DNA of 64,000 nt from Capsicum annuum (Eukaryota > Streptophyta > Magnoliopsida > Solanales > Solanaceae): assembly GCF_002878395.1 (NCBI RefSeq), contig NC_061115.1, forward strand, positions 150,595,368 to 150,659,367. Reading direction: 5' to 3'. A program made the position numbers and the translations under genes. Each line of letters starts with the position of its first letter. Positions within the stretch are counted from its first letter, which is position 1. Positions 11,294-23,133 of the stretch are shown piece by piece. A model generated the notes under the pieces. The model was not told where the DNA came from. It ran no database searches and saw nothing but the letters and a program-made list of their open reading frames with translations.

Positions 11294-13966
11294 TGTACAC
11301 CCCAATTTTTTGAACCGAAATGCTACACGATGCTTATGACCCTGAAGGACAACAAGCTAAGCCATGACTCATATATCTATCTGTACACTGCATCATCTAC
11401 ATGTAAGATGCAGAAAACATGAACAATAGGCCCTAAGGTTCAACTGAATAGAATATATTATAAATAATAACATCCAAATAGGGTAAAAAATACCCAAAAC
11501 AACTGAAAGTTGAATTTAAAATTTGAACTAAATCTAAAAGACTGTAAGTACTGTATGAATAAGGAATTGAAGGAATATGTCTCCAACTAACTCTGTTTAG
11601 TAAAACTAAACTGAAATAATGAATGAAATAAAATAATATTATTCTTAAGTGGATGAGAACTCACTATAACTCTGCGACTAGAATGCTACTGCTGATCTGA
11701 AACTCGTGTCTCTGAACCTATGGTGTAACATGAAAGAAAGCACCATAGAGAAAATGCGTTAGTACGACTGGGAGTACTGAGTATACGAGTGAGGTAGGAT
11801 AAATGCAAAAGGGTTTACATGCATGAACAATGCTAACTGACTGATTGATATAAATCTAAGAGTACAAACATGCATACATAGTAACTAAAATTGTAAATAC
11901 ATAATATCTGGATTTGTACACTAATACATGGTTTACTGTTATCTAATATGACTGATATAGAAATTTTGATAAAATGGATGATTATATTTGATAGTCCTGA
12001 ATCTGATGGAACTACCGAAGTTCCGTACTGTAATTATATTGATTGTAACTGATAGTCTGGTATACTAAAATCTGAAGAACTATCTGAGTTCTCTTACTGA
12101 GAATGGGACTAAAATTATAGGATGTAGCTGCTAAACCAACATGCCTCAATAACGTATATAGCTAGGTTAGGGTATAATCTCTACCTCGACTGGAAGGGTG
12201 TTAATACTGCGCCACTGGTAAGGACAGCTGTGAGTAACCCCTAGCTGGCAGGTACTCGAATGAGAATAGTAGGAACCCTAAATTGACAGGTTAAGACACC
12301 TCATCAACCCTAATCTGGAAGGTTAAGATGTTTCAATCTATGCTGGCTACGTAGTTCTGGAACACAAGGATGATTACAAAGAATCACACCCTAAACTGGT
12401 AGGTGAGTTCCCATCCTTGGGTTCATTCGGTGCTTACTTCTACTCCCATTAGAAGAGACTGAACATGATTTAACTGGCTGTACATGGACTTAGTAACTGA
12501 CTTCAATTGACTAACCAAATAGTACTACTATCCGAGAATTTATTTAAATTATGATATTTTTGAGATTTCCTGAGTCACATGACTGACTGAGTTCTATAGA
12601 TCATGGCTTGACTAGGATTATCATGATAATGTGACATGGCTCTAGGCCATAACTGTATTTTTGGGTACTAGTACCCCCAGGACTCAATGGAAGGAAACTG
12701 ACACACATAACTGACTTGATCATAAAATGGAGTCCACAATTCACCATATCATAAGTAGGGGATTTCACACTAAGCATAGTTCTCAACATCTTACGTATGG
12801 AAGGGAAATTCATACATGTTTATACTCGTATATCTTCAATATCATTCTCAATCCATATCACAACAACGACGTGTAGAATTCATGTGAAATCATAAAGCAT
12901 AGAGCATGGACTTGTCATTTAAGCACTATTAAATCATGGGACATGAATTCTATCATCCTAGGCTTTTTATCAAACACTTTGCATGCATTCTTTTAGTTTA
13001 GGTATGTTTTCATGAATTTCCCCATTTTAAACCACATAAAGTTCATGGATTTCAACTAACAAATAGATATACTTCATGAAATAACCTTTAGATATCATCT
13101 TGAAACTTAAACAACAATTATCAATATGTACATGGTCATATCACAACAACACGATCATAATATAATAATTAAAACATGGTTCTTGATCTCTATAAAAGAA
13201 ATGGATCCATAGATAAACACTACGCATACCTTAGATGGAAGATTCTTGATGATTGATGGAGAAATTTGCTTGAACTTGAATCTCCAATTGAAAACCCTAA
13301 TGTATTCTTGAGAGGATTTTGAGAGAAAGAGTATGTTTTGGTGAAATAAGGTCTTAATTCTGTGTTCATGGAATATATAGGGTTGGAAAGATGACCCAAA
13401 TACCCCTCTGGATGCGTCATTTAATTTCTGTGAAAATTACCTGATTTGGGCCCCGACGCAATGCGGAGATATCATGTTGCCCCCTTTTGTGACCTAGAAA
13501 TTCACCGAGATGAGGCGGAATCATGGAGAGACTTTGGAAATTTAGAAACGTCAATTTGACTTACGGCGCGATGCACCACCGACTGAAAGACGCTGCTGAA
13601 ACTTTAAATCGCCATAACTTCTTCACCGGGTGTCCGTTTTAGGAAAATTTGGTATCGACGGAAAGCTTATTCAATTTTGTACAATTTTTAGGGTATTAAT
13701 CTTCCAAAATACCACCTATACACCAATTTATTCTTTTTTCAAAGATGACCTATGTGAAATCAAAAATGAAAACATGGTGGATTCAAAAGCTCTTAGCTTG
13801 TCTTACTCTAAGTGACTCTTATGAACATGCATAACAAATCATAAGCTCTATTATCAATTGGATACTCATCCTAATTCATGTACTCCAATATGAATCATAG
13901 GATAGGAGGTTTCATGAGTAGGAACAATGGTTTATTTTCAAGCTTAGAAATATATGGGGTATTATA
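11294..13966 (-). repeat. Element A 5' LTR
   Basis: It is a 2,673 bp partner of 3467-6140. On the minus strand it starts at 13966 as TATAATACCCC (TG changed to TA) and ends GGGGTGTACA at 11294. It should hold the element's promoter; see the TATA-like element at 13372-13380. Confidence 0.92.
13372..13380 (-). promoter_or_regulatory. TATA-like element in element A 5' LTR
   Basis: CTATATATT on the minus strand, conserved at the matching place in the 3' LTR (5544-5552). It lies about 590 bases into the LTR, just downstream of a CpG-bearing block. This is a plausible core promoter, with no direct evidence of use. Confidence 0.5.
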
Positions 13967-13971
13967 ATATG
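13967..13971. repeat. Right target-site duplication of element A
   Basis: ATATG, identical to 3462-3466. Confidence 0.9.
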
Positions 13972-14935
13972 ACACAAGAGAAAGTAGCAGTATGGACCAA
14001 ATATAGCATCTAGAAACTCTGTCCAAGACTAGTTTGTCATTTATAATTATTTCAGGGACTTAGAAGACATTTATGAGACAAAAGTTTATTAAAAGGCTTA
14101 ATGCTGATTTTTTATTCATTATTCATTATTCTGTATTATTTTGAGAGAGGAGAGAGGCGGCTTACACAAAGGGAGAAATGCTATTCATGTTATCTACCAA
14201 GATCGTCTTCTAGTTTTTGGTATGATAAATATTTCTATTGTTATTTTCGTTTTACCCATAGTTAGGGTTATAGAAGCCTTGTAGCATACAATATATCACT
14301 TTGGGTTTTGAATTCATTATGCATTCATTTGTTTACATCATACTCTCTTCATTTATCTTGGATTCTTTTGGTTGTAAACATAAAGGATATGCCTTAAAAC
14401 ATAACTTGTTCAAAAGAAAGGTTGATGTTCAGAAAAGAGAGTAGTGACAAGAAAATAGAATTTCAAACCCCTATTTCATACGTTAATGCCTTAACAGGAT
14501 TAACTACTTGGAGATTTTGTATTGTTTTTGGTAAATGCTTTTGATTCGAGAGAACTAAAGTGAATTAGTCCTTGATGGTTGAGAAACACTAGGATTATGT
14601 TATTAAATACAATATGTTTCTCTGTAAGCATAATACATGTATGAATTCGTAAATCCCATAGTTAGAAAGTATTGACAACTACAAGGTGTACGTAACCCTA
14701 GCTTGCTATTTCACTGAATTTGAATACTACTACACGTATTTTATCTTGTTAATCTGAAACCGTTAATTTGAGAACTGAATCAAATCCCCTTATTTATTCT
14801 ACGAAAATAAATGATTAAAAGTCAACTAATCTGTATACAACTTAATTAGCATAATTAATGTCCTAGTTGGTAATATATTTGACAATGACCACTTACTCTC
14901 TCATAAGAGAGGTGTAATTTGGGCATATCAGCCAG

Positions 14936-15287
14936 CTGTGAGTCCTTATCCTTCTAGGACATGATGATTATATTACTATTTTAGTTTTTAGTTTATTTCA
15001 GTAGTTGGAGTTAGTTGGGGACATGTCCCATCAATTCTTTTGTAAGACATTTTAGAGGATTTCAGACTATAGCATGTCAGACTGGTATTTTAGTTATTTT
15101 GGTATTGGGATACCATATTTTCAGTTATGTACTAGTATTAAATCTTATGGCCTCTCAGTTAATGTTATTGCATTATACAGTCTTTTATGTAGTATACATG
15201 TACAGATATTAGTGATGGGTTAGCTTATGGTCCTTTAGGGTCATGAGCACCGTGTAACATTCCAGGTACCAGATTTGGGGAATTAAA
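14936..15287 (+). repeat. Element B 5' LTR, last part
   Basis: It resumes the LTR of B exactly where 3269 left off (CTGTGAGTCC against TTGTGAGTCC in the 3' LTR) and runs to the LTR end. The last bases are damaged: GGGGAATTAAA where the 3' LTR has GGGGTGTTACA. Confidence 0.88.
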
Positions 15288-15290
15288 AAC

Positions 15291-15304
15291 TTGATATCAA
15301 AGCC
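15291..15304 (+). other. Element B primer binding site
   Basis: TTGATATCAAAGCC begins three bases after the LTR end and is a worn match to TGGTATCAGAGCC. The following CTAAGGTTCAATAG is shared with elements A and C. Confidence 0.8.
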
Positions 15305-15512
15305 TAAGGTTCAATAGCGTCCTAGGAAGTTTGAAAAGCAACATCTAGTAGTTTCTTGTAAATGCGTGTGTTGTGCACCACACTTATGTGCAGGAGGCTA
15401 AAAGATGTTTTAGGAATAGTATCCCTTCTTCCATTATTCATGTTATACCAGTGAGAATAGGCTCAAAGTTAAACTCTAAGCCTAATTTATTTCCCCCTTT
15501 CTTTTACAAAAC

Positions 15513-16551
15513 ATGCCTCCTAAAAGAAGAAATGGAAATCAATCATCCCCTTAGCTTGGAGAACCTTTGGGTGATCAAATTTCTCATGCAGAGTTTAGGG
15601 CCGCATTCCCTACTGTTGCTCAGTTGGTCGCCATCCAAAATGAACGGCCAACAGTTATTCGGCCAACCCAGTGGCCAACTCAATTACAGCTAGGATTTGG
15701 GACTTTACCCGAATTAACCCTCCATCTTTTTCTTGGGTCTAAGTCATATGAAGATCCTTAGGAATTCCTAGATCAGGTATAAAAGGTGACAGATATCATG
15801 GGGATGACTACTGTTGAGAGTACTGAGCTAGCTGCATATCAGTTGTAGGATGTGGCTCATACTTGGTTCAAGCAGTGGAAGTCAGAAAGCGCAGATGAGG
15901 CAAGGCCTATATAATGGGATGAATTTGTCACTGCATTCTTAGAGAGTTTCTTTCCCCTAGAGCTTAGAGAAGCTAAAGTGCTAGTGTTCATCAATTAGCC
16001 AGATATGCCCTCTTGTGGTTGCAGACAGTAGGGCCAAGATGAGTAAGTTTGTGTCAGGGTGAATGATAGCATGGTTAATGACTGTAGATCTGCCTTTCTA
16101 AATAGTGACATAACTTTAGCAAGACTTATGACCCATGCTCAGTAGATAGAAGAGAAAAAGATTAAGATAAAGGAAAATCAGAATAAAAGGGTGAGGATAG
16201 GTAGTTCTAGCTTTACTCAGACTAAGTCAGGGGGTAGTAGCCGTTCTCAGTATAGTCATAAGCTTTCAGTCCCAACTCCATCTTTAGCTAGTATACTAGT
16301 ACCTAAGTTCAAGAATGACCGTCATGATAGGTTGCCAGGATCCGAGGCCCAGGGTAGTGAGAACATGAGTATTACCTGTCCGCTTTGCAAAGAGTATGGT
16401 GGGAATCACCTAGGTATGTGTAGAGTAGGCAGTAAGGTATATTATAGATATGGTAAGCCAAACCACAGGATGAAGAAATGTAGAGTATGGGCTCAGAAGG
16501 GAAAAGATTTGCGCCAACACGACATCACTTCCAGTACCACTAGTGGTTAGT
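15513..16551 (+). pseudogene. Element B gag pseudogene
   Basis: It starts ATGCCTCCTAAAAGAAGAAA (MPPKRRN), aligned with the gag starts of A and C. Readable blocks are AEFRAAFPTVAQLVA, then TTVESTELAAYQL and VAHTWFKQWKSE, then WDEFVTAFLESFFPLELREA, then LARLMTHAQ. A Ser/Pro-rich linker follows, and then the zinc-knuckle region CPLCKEYGGNHLGMC with YYRYGKPNHRMKKC. The first Cys of the second box is Tyr. At least seven in-frame stops occur, several at positions where A or C has CAG (for example TAG at 15759-15761 against CAG at 30022-30024 in C). The final 119 codons are open. No protease follows it. Confidence 0.85.
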
Positions 16552-17460
16552 GTCAGAACAGGTTTTATGCTCTTCAGACTCGTCATGATCAAGGGAATTC
16601 CCCCAAAATAGAATCGGGTATGTTATAGGCCCTTCATACTCATGATGTGCATTGTTAGGCCTCTTTCTCTCATTATAGATTAAGATTTTTAGTATGAGTT
16701 GTTTAGTCATGAATCAGTCCATTCATGCCCTGTGCATCGCCCCAGTATCTCAGTAAGGTGAGTGTTCTTAGAGGGACATAATTTCCCAAGGGGGAGATAC
16801 CCTATTAATCTTCAGTGCTCTCATGTCTTAAATTCTATTTCTCTTTGCATAAAGAATCCAGTTAGAGTAGAGGGTACTTATAAGTTATCCCTAAATTTAA
16901 GATCTCAGTCGTGAGCCATGTATTTAGGGGCTTAGTTCAGTTCACGATATTCAGTTTATATGTCATGTTTCAGCCTCAGTCATGTTATTAGGTTCCTGTT
17001 CATGCATACTTCAAGCATAATCATGGGGTCATCAATACTTTTCAGTTACATAGCATTTTTCCTGAACTTACTCAGTTCCCTGTTCAAATTACCATTACAA
17101 ACTCGGTATTCAGTTTATTTTCAGATCCCTATGACAAACTTTGTACTTAGTACTCTTGCATATTCAGGCATGCATTCATATATCAGTTCAGTCATGTAAT
17201 TATGCATCAGAAATACATTCTCACAGCAAAAAATTCAGTTCATCAGGACATTTAGTCAGGTATTCATGAGTCAATTATCCATGCATCAGATATACATGAA
17301 TTCAGTATATCAGTCATCCATCAAATATGCATGTTTAGTATGTTATATTCAGTTATTAGTCATGTTAACCATGAGATCATGTTTCAGTTTTTCATGTTCA
17401 GTATGTACGTCCATTTATGTTTTTGACCTCTCTCACTCTGTCTCATTGGAGGAAGAATGT
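16552..17460 (+). other. Element B internal remainder: pol deleted, 3' untranslated sequence
   Basis: Where C carries about 3.4 kb of PR-RT-RH-INT-chromodomain, B has about 900 bases without any pol motif. The last part (about 16930-17450), rich in CAGT and TCAT words, resembles the 3' non-coding part of C at 34400-34620, with a shared TATGTACGTC-type segment before the PPT. The deletion joins the end of gag to sequence near the 3' end. Confidence 0.7.
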
Positions 17461-17477
17461 TCTCAAGAGGGAGATAT
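17461..17477 (+). other. Element B polypurine tract
   Basis: TCTCAAGAGGGAGATAT directly precedes the LTR start TGTAATACCC. It is preceded by GGAGGAAGAATGT, the same arrangement as in C (34629-34642). Confidence 0.85.
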
Positions 17478-20400
17478 TGTAATACCCTAAGAATCTTAAC
17501 CGATAGTATAACCATATTCAAGCTCATATGAAATAAATTATAGTGATTTGGTAGTTTTATGATCAAGTTATATGTATATTAAGTCCTCAAATACGTCCTA
17601 GAAAATAGACGAATCAAAACATCCCTTACCGATTGAATTCTTGAGAAGGACATTGCCATAGCCAAATTCAAATAAGCATATCTCCCATTCTACAAAGAAT
17701 TTGTGAGCTCATAAACTAACAACAGATATATAAATGAATTAGCTTTCTAACGATAGCAATTTCACCAAAATCCGGCATCGGAGTAAAATGTTATGGCCAT
17801 TTAACTAAGAGTTGTCCGAGCTGTCCAGGAGCGACGAACAAGCTGACGAACCATCAAGTCAGCAATGGACCATCACTTTGGACATCATACCCAAAGAACT
17901 AAGTCTATTTTCTTGCCGAAATATGATGGTTGGAGTGACGGTTTAACCAGAGTGATGGTCCATCACTCAGACCGTCAGTTTTGTTCGAAACAACACTGAA
18001 ATGCTGTTTTAAAGGGCTTTTGGGGCCTTTTCCCACCCTATTTAAAACCCAATCATGTCAAATCAAAGCACATAACCCATCATTCATCCATAACATCAAA
18101 ATTAAGGTTTCTTTCAAGATCAAAACCCATGAATAATATTCAAACTCTTCTCCAAGAAAACTCAAGAATCAAAGCGTCACCATTCAAGAACCTTCAAGAA
18201 AAGTTAACCTCCTTCAAGATTCAAGATTTTGAGGTATGGATAGAGTTCATTCATGGACTCCTTTCATCCATGAAGCCCAAGAGTCTCTTTTCTAAGTTAA
18301 AGTTTATGGATTTCTTTATAAATGTTATGTTGGGTTTATTTTGTTTATGTCGAGAATCATCAATTGAATTCAAATCCATGTTTGGTGATCAGTGTTATGT
18401 TGAATTGATTTGTATAGATGTATATTCATGTGAACCTATGATTAAAACCTCGGATGATGAAACTAGAGTTGAATTATGATGTTTAATTATTGTATAATGA
18501 TGTATATATGTACCATGTATACCATGTGTTTAATTAAATTCCTATATGAAGGAAAAGTACCCAATTAGTTTGATATCATGAAATCCCCAATTATGTACAA
18601 GTTTATGCATATCATATGTTTGTGAAGTGCTTCAGTATATGAATTATTAATTATGATGTTAGTCATGTGTTCAAGTATGTCATGCTACATCAATTTCTTT
18701 CCATCGAGTCCTGGGGGTACTGGTACCTGAAATATTAGTTGTGTGCCTAGAGCCATGTCATGTTTTCATGATACTATCAGTCAAGACATGATCCATAGAA
18801 CTCAGTCAGTCATGTGACTCAGGAAAATCCAGAAATCTCAGTAATTTCAGTAGTTCAGAAATCTCAGTACTCAGTAATCTTAGTAACCTCAGTATTCCCA
18901 GTCAATATCAGTAACTATAGTTCTCTCAGTCAGTCCTCAGAACTCAGTACATTCCGTTAGTCAATGGAACTCAGTAATTTTTGTTTAGATCCACTAGACA
19001 ATACCACTAGTAACAGTTTAGTTCAGTTAATCAGTTCAGCTCAGTTAATAAGTTTAGAGTTTTTCAAATGGGAGTAGGATTCAGCACCAAGCGAGCCTAG
19101 GGATGGGGAGTCACCCACTAGATAGGACTGAGATCCCTAGAAGCAATCCCTAAGTTCCAGAATCATATAGCCAGTGTAGGTACGAGATGTCACCTATTAG
19201 AAAGGACTGACATACTCAGGCATCACTCATTAGGACATGCAAATTTATAGGACTGATCCAAGGGGTCACCCACTAGATTAGGACTAACTCCACAATAGTT
19301 GTCTTTACCAGTGGTGTGGTACTGATACCCTTCAAACTGGGGTTACTGGTTAGACCGTAGTTAGCATAGTATGGGGCATGTCAGTTTGATGAATACATCC
19401 CATAATTTCAGTTACAGAATTAGGACTGTCAGATACAGTCAATTCAGCTCAATAGTATAGATTTAGGACTATCAGATACAGTTAATTCAGCTCAATAGTA
19501 TAGATTTAGGACTGTCAGATATAGTCAATCCTTAAGATTATAAATAGACTCCTGGATCACAAACTAGATAGGATTAATCTCAACTACGGTCAGTCAGTAG
19601 CAGTATCATAAGATTGATCACCCACTAGATAGGACTGATCTCAGATTCAGTTACTCAGATATAGTACGGAGCTCAACTAGTTCAATCAGATTCAGGACTG
19701 TTAGATACAATCACTTATGCTATTATTTATGTAAGTTATCAAAACCTATGTTGTTAGTATTCAGCTTTAGGACTGTCAGATACAGTCAACCAAACCAGTT
19801 CTTTATAATCACAACTGTTAGGCACAGTTATTAATGTATCAGTAACATAGTATCTGTCCCTTAGTATTTAGTACTATAGTATCAATCTTTCTCACTCATC
19901 AGAAACTTAGATGTCAATATTAGTAAACTTAGTAGTCCGAACTCAGTATTCAGTCCTATCATGATATCAGTTACAGTTATGTACTCATGCATGTCTTCTC
20001 ATGTTCATGTTAGTCAGTCAATTAGTATTGTTCATGCATATGAACCATTTGCATTCAGCCTACCTCACTTGCATACCAGTACATTCAAAGTACTGATGCT
20101 TTTGTTCTATGGTGTCTTATACCATAGGTTTAGAAGCACGAGATCCAGAACATCAATAGCATCTAGGTTCAGCAGTCAGAGTCAGTTGTGAGTCCTCATC
20201 CTTCGAGGACATGATGATTATATTACTATTTTAGTTTTTAGTTTATTTCAGTAGTCGGAGTTAGTTGGGGACATATCACATGAACTGTTTTTTCAGATAG
20301 TTTAGAGGCTTTCAGACTATAACATGTCGGATAGTTATTTCAGTTATTTTGGTATTGATATAGCATATTTTTAGTTTGTACTAGTATTGAATCTTATGGC

Positions 20401-20536
20401 CTTTTAGTTCATGTTTCTGTATTATACAGTTTTTGAAGTAGTATACAGGTATAGATATCAGTCATGGGTTAACTTGTGGTCCTTCGGGTTCATAAGCACT
20501 GTATAACATTTTGGGTACCAGATTTGGGGTGTTACA
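17478..20536 (+). repeat. Element B 3' LTR, uninterrupted
   Basis: It is 3,059 bp long, starts TGTAATACCC and ends GGGGTGTTACA. It is the uninterrupted reference for placing insertion M in the 5' copy. U3 carries GACGG/CCGTC-type repeats (17835-17990) and TATA-like CTATTTAAAA at 18038-18047. Relative to the 5' LTR it has an extra repeat unit near 17940-17970. Confidence 0.9.
18038..18047 (+). promoter_or_regulatory. TATA-like element in element B LTR
   Basis: CTATTTAAAA follows a T-rich and C-rich stretch and is matched at about 1138 in the 5' LTR (CTATTTAAC). A plausible core promoter position within U3. Confidence 0.4.
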
Positions 20537-20541
20537 CATAT
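20537..20541. repeat. Right target-site duplication of element B
   Basis: CATAT, against CATAC at 593-597. Confidence 0.7.
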
Positions 20542-21764
20542 GATGAACTAGCTCAATCTATGGAGAGGGTAAGCCTAGCGTACCAGGTCACTGAAGAAAG
20601 CTCAAAGATCTGCTAAATCACTGCTTTTCCCTTTTGAAAAGACTCCTCAAGATGCCATACTATCAAAACCACAATCTACTCATCAATACGAGAATAATGA
20701 TACCCATATTTCACATTGTGCTATGACTGCAAAAATAACACCAAAAACCCTATGTGGATCTCGCTTAAACAAATTGCACTTCCAAAACCAACACAACATT
20801 CTCAAATCTTTAACAAAAATCGTAACCCTAAAAATGGATGAAATCTAAGAAAATTTGGGGCTAAAATTAAGCCCTTAAGGTTTTAGGAAAGAAATGGGTA
20901 AAACCTACTACGAAAATGGCTGAAATATTACTTGAAATTGAAAGATTATCGTGAAAACAAATATTGGAAAAGCTGCCAAATCGCCCAAAATTCTCAAATT
21001 CAAATAATTTAACTATTTAGGGTTTTAGATGTCAATAAATTGGTGAAGAATGAGTAGAAATTTTGAAAAGTTCAATTTATTCCTATACTAGGCTCTCGGG
21101 GATCATTATCGCGACCTAAGTCTTGCGATCGCGATCTGGCCATTAAATGCATGTCATGATCATAACTTCTATCCATTGCAATCTTGATACCTTCTAAATC
21201 ATAAGTCATAGGTGGTGATCATGATTTCCCTGTCGTAATCACGATAGCACCAGATTTTTTGGTGCGCCAAATTTTTTAAGTCCAAAATGGACTCTACTAG
21301 ATTTTCGAGATTTGTTCAGAACCTTGTGTGCACAAAAAATATGCTACCACCCAAAATTCAATGTACCGGATGCGATGACATAGTAAAAATTTCCATCAGA
21401 TGTTTCGATGAAATGTAGGTTCCATACCCAAATTTCAAATTTCTTAACTTTTTGACCAATGGGTCAATATAAGCTCAGGTGCCTCGGGACATGAATCAAA
21501 GGTCTACCTAGCCTAAAATTGACCTTCCAGAGTTGTTGGTGTAGTCAAACTTTGCATACAAGATTGTTTTACTGATTTTTTTCCAAATAAATATTTGAAC
21601 TAGGAAAGACATCAAAATAGAGAATTAGCTCTAAAAATTAAATGAACTACCCAGTGATTAAATTATCAATTATAAAAAGTCAAAAATGACTTGGGGCCTC
21701 TATGTAAAGGATCTAAAACAAAAATTAAGTTGAAATATAGAAAATGACTTGAAGGGTCATTACA
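20542..21764 (-). repeat. Element G 3' LTR, partial
   Basis: On the minus strand it starts TGTAATGACCC at 21764, directly after a PPT-like tract. It runs 1.2 kb to the insertion point of B; the rest may be 1-592. It contains a block of GATCGCGATC-like words (21100-21260) resembling the U3 block of the I LTR at 58280-58440. This shared block and the chromodomain next door place it in the same broad group. Confidence 0.7.
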
Positions 21765-21781
21765 ATATCCACTACTAAAGG
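21765..21781 (-). other. Element G polypurine-tract-like sequence
   Basis: On the minus strand CCTTTAGTAGTGGATAT abuts TGTAATGACCC. It is similar in shape to the tract before the I LTR, which also contains GTAGTGG. Confidence 0.6.
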
Positions 21782-21879
21782 AACTTTCATCCGTGAAACT
21801 TAACGGACTAAGTTATACTTAAAGTGTCAAAAAAGTGAGGATACTGGGTCTACTTCTCACTATCGATTTCCCAAGTCGA

Positions 21880-22945
21880 CTCCTTCTCTGGGTGGTGCCT
21901 CTACTGAAGCTTAACTATAAAAATCTCTCTAGTCCACAACATCCTGACATAACTAGATAAAATGACCATAGGCTTCTCTATAATGTTCCAACACTTACCC
22001 AACTGGACTGAGTCCCATCTAAGCACATAAAATGAACCTAGGATATATTTCCAAAATATGGATACATGAAAAAATGGATGATTAGCGACAAAATCTAAAG
22101 GTAGAGCTAACTCATAAGCTACCTCACCAACTGCATAGAGAATGTTAAAAAGTCCAATATATCTAGGGCTGAGCTTGTCAATACATAGAGGAATACTCGA
22201 TCCCCAACTCCAAATATTAAGGCATGAAGCCAACAATCTGCGTAGGCCTTCTTCCTACATTGAGATGCGCTCAACCTATCCCAAATCACCCTATCTTTAT
22301 CCAATGAATGCTAAAGAAAATCAATACCGTAGGGTCCAACCTCAAAAGTCTTAAACTATCAAATTGGAGAATGACATCTCGTACCACATAAAGACTCAAA
22401 AGATGCCATCTGAAAACTCAAATAAGAACTATTATTATATGCAAACTCTACCATGGTTAAGTGTTGCACCCACTGGACTCAAAAATCCATAACATAGGCT
22501 TGGAGCATATCCTCAAGAAACTAAATAGTCTGATCTAAATAACCATCTATCTGCGGGTGAAAGGCGGTTCTAAGATTAACCTTAGTACCCAACTCCTCTT
22601 GAAAATCCCTCAAAAATTTATAAATTAACACAAAACCTCGATCCAAAATAATATAGATGGGCAAATAATGTAGACATACTATATCTTGGACAGAGATATG
22701 GGCTAACCCTTTAGCGCTGAAGGGCATCAGAATGAATAAAATGTGTTTACTTGGTTAAATGATCCATAATAATCAAAATACCATTGAAACCATAAAAAGT
22801 ATAATGCAAACTACTAAAGAAATCTAGGGTAATCCGCTACCATTTCCCCTTGGGAATGTGCAACCTTTGAGTCAATCAACCTAGTCGATGATGCTTGATC
22901 TTTACCTATTGACAATATAGTCAACGATCTGCAAAGCATGTGATT
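21880..22945 (-). pseudogene. Element G integrase and chromodomain fragment
   Basis: In minus-strand order there are four blocks. The end of the zinc-binding module is near 22940-22870 (VKIKHHRLG, then LTQRLHIPKGKW). The first catalytic Asp is in ITLDFF, and the second in IYIILDRGF (22521-22727). The third acidic block is DGYLDQTI, where relatives read DGQ-x-ERTI, so Glu is Asp. Then follow KLSPRYIGLFNIL, VAYELALPLDFV and a chromodomain-like tail around 21905-21990. Several stops and frame changes are present. Upstream pol and gag are absent: sequence stops matching integrase at about 22945, near LTR H. Confidence 0.78.
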
Positions 22946-23133
22946 TAATTTAGTAAGGACTAGGTGACAGATGATTTTAGATATGTCTGGCGTGTTGATA
23001 GGAGGAAGTATGTGATATATTAAATATATGGTATGAAGGCATAGTGATAGTGGAAGTAAATGAAATTCTTAATGTAAATGATAATAAGGGACCTGGTCCC
23101 TAAGTTGCATCGTGATGGAAGAATAGTGTTGCA
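22946..23133. other. Short unassigned stretch between G and LTR H
   Basis: No integrase motif continues here in any frame. It could be the 3' end of H's internal region, since the purine-rich GATGGAAGAATAGTG lies just before the LTR start. It could equally be another remnant. I see no gene. Confidence 0.35.

Larger units (their letters stand above)
3467..13966 (-). mobile_element. Element A: complete but decayed Ty3/gypsy chromovirus (Tekay/Del type), 10.5 kb
   Basis: Read on the minus strand, the order is 5' LTR (13966-11294), PBS (11290-11277), gag (from 11073), PR, RT, RNase H, INT, chromodomain (to about 6624), PPT and 3' LTR (6140-3467). The chromodomain fused after integrase and the 2.67 kb LTRs place it among chromoviruses of Tekay/Del type. 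The TSD ATATG is perfect. The LTRs differ at roughly one base in seven or eight in the stretches I compared by eye, so it is not recent. Gag, the start of RT and the RT core carry stops or frameshifts, so this copy cannot make a full polyprotein. It sits inside insertion M, which sits inside B, so it is the youngest of the three. Confidence 0.93.
3270..14930. mobile_element. Insertion M: probable 1.16 kb solo LTR (interrupted by element A)
   Basis: After element A and one TSD copy are removed, 3270-3466 plus 13972-14930 form a 1,156 bp segment. It interrupts the 5' LTR of B at a point where B's 3' LTR is continuous. It starts TAATCT, ends ATATCA and is flanked by GTCAG (3265-3269) and GCCAG (14931-14935), a 4/5 match. 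The near TG...CA ends and 5 bp duplication suggest a solo LTR of a family with no other copy in this window. No coding sequence, PBS or PPT is visible inside. A non-autonomous element of another class is possible. That it is an insertion is secure; its class is not. Confidence 0.5.
598..20536 (+). mobile_element. Element B: pol-deleted Ty3/gypsy LTR retrotransposon, split by nested insertions
   Basis: B begins TGTAATACCCC at 598 and ends GGGGTGTTACA at 20536. It has two LTRs of about 3.0 kb, a PBS at 15291, a decayed gag and a PPT at 17461. Near-identical 5 bp flanks (CATAC and CATAT) mark the insertion. With the foreign insertion M removed, the 5' LTR parts 598-3269 and 14936-15287 align in order with the 3' LTR at 17478-20536. 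The internal region is only about 2.2 kb: gag is followed directly by 3' non-coding sequence, so protease, RT, RNase H and integrase are all missing. B is therefore non-autonomous, and any mobilisation needed enzymes from a relative such as C. The LTRs differ from each other at many positions, so the insertion is old. Confidence 0.88.
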
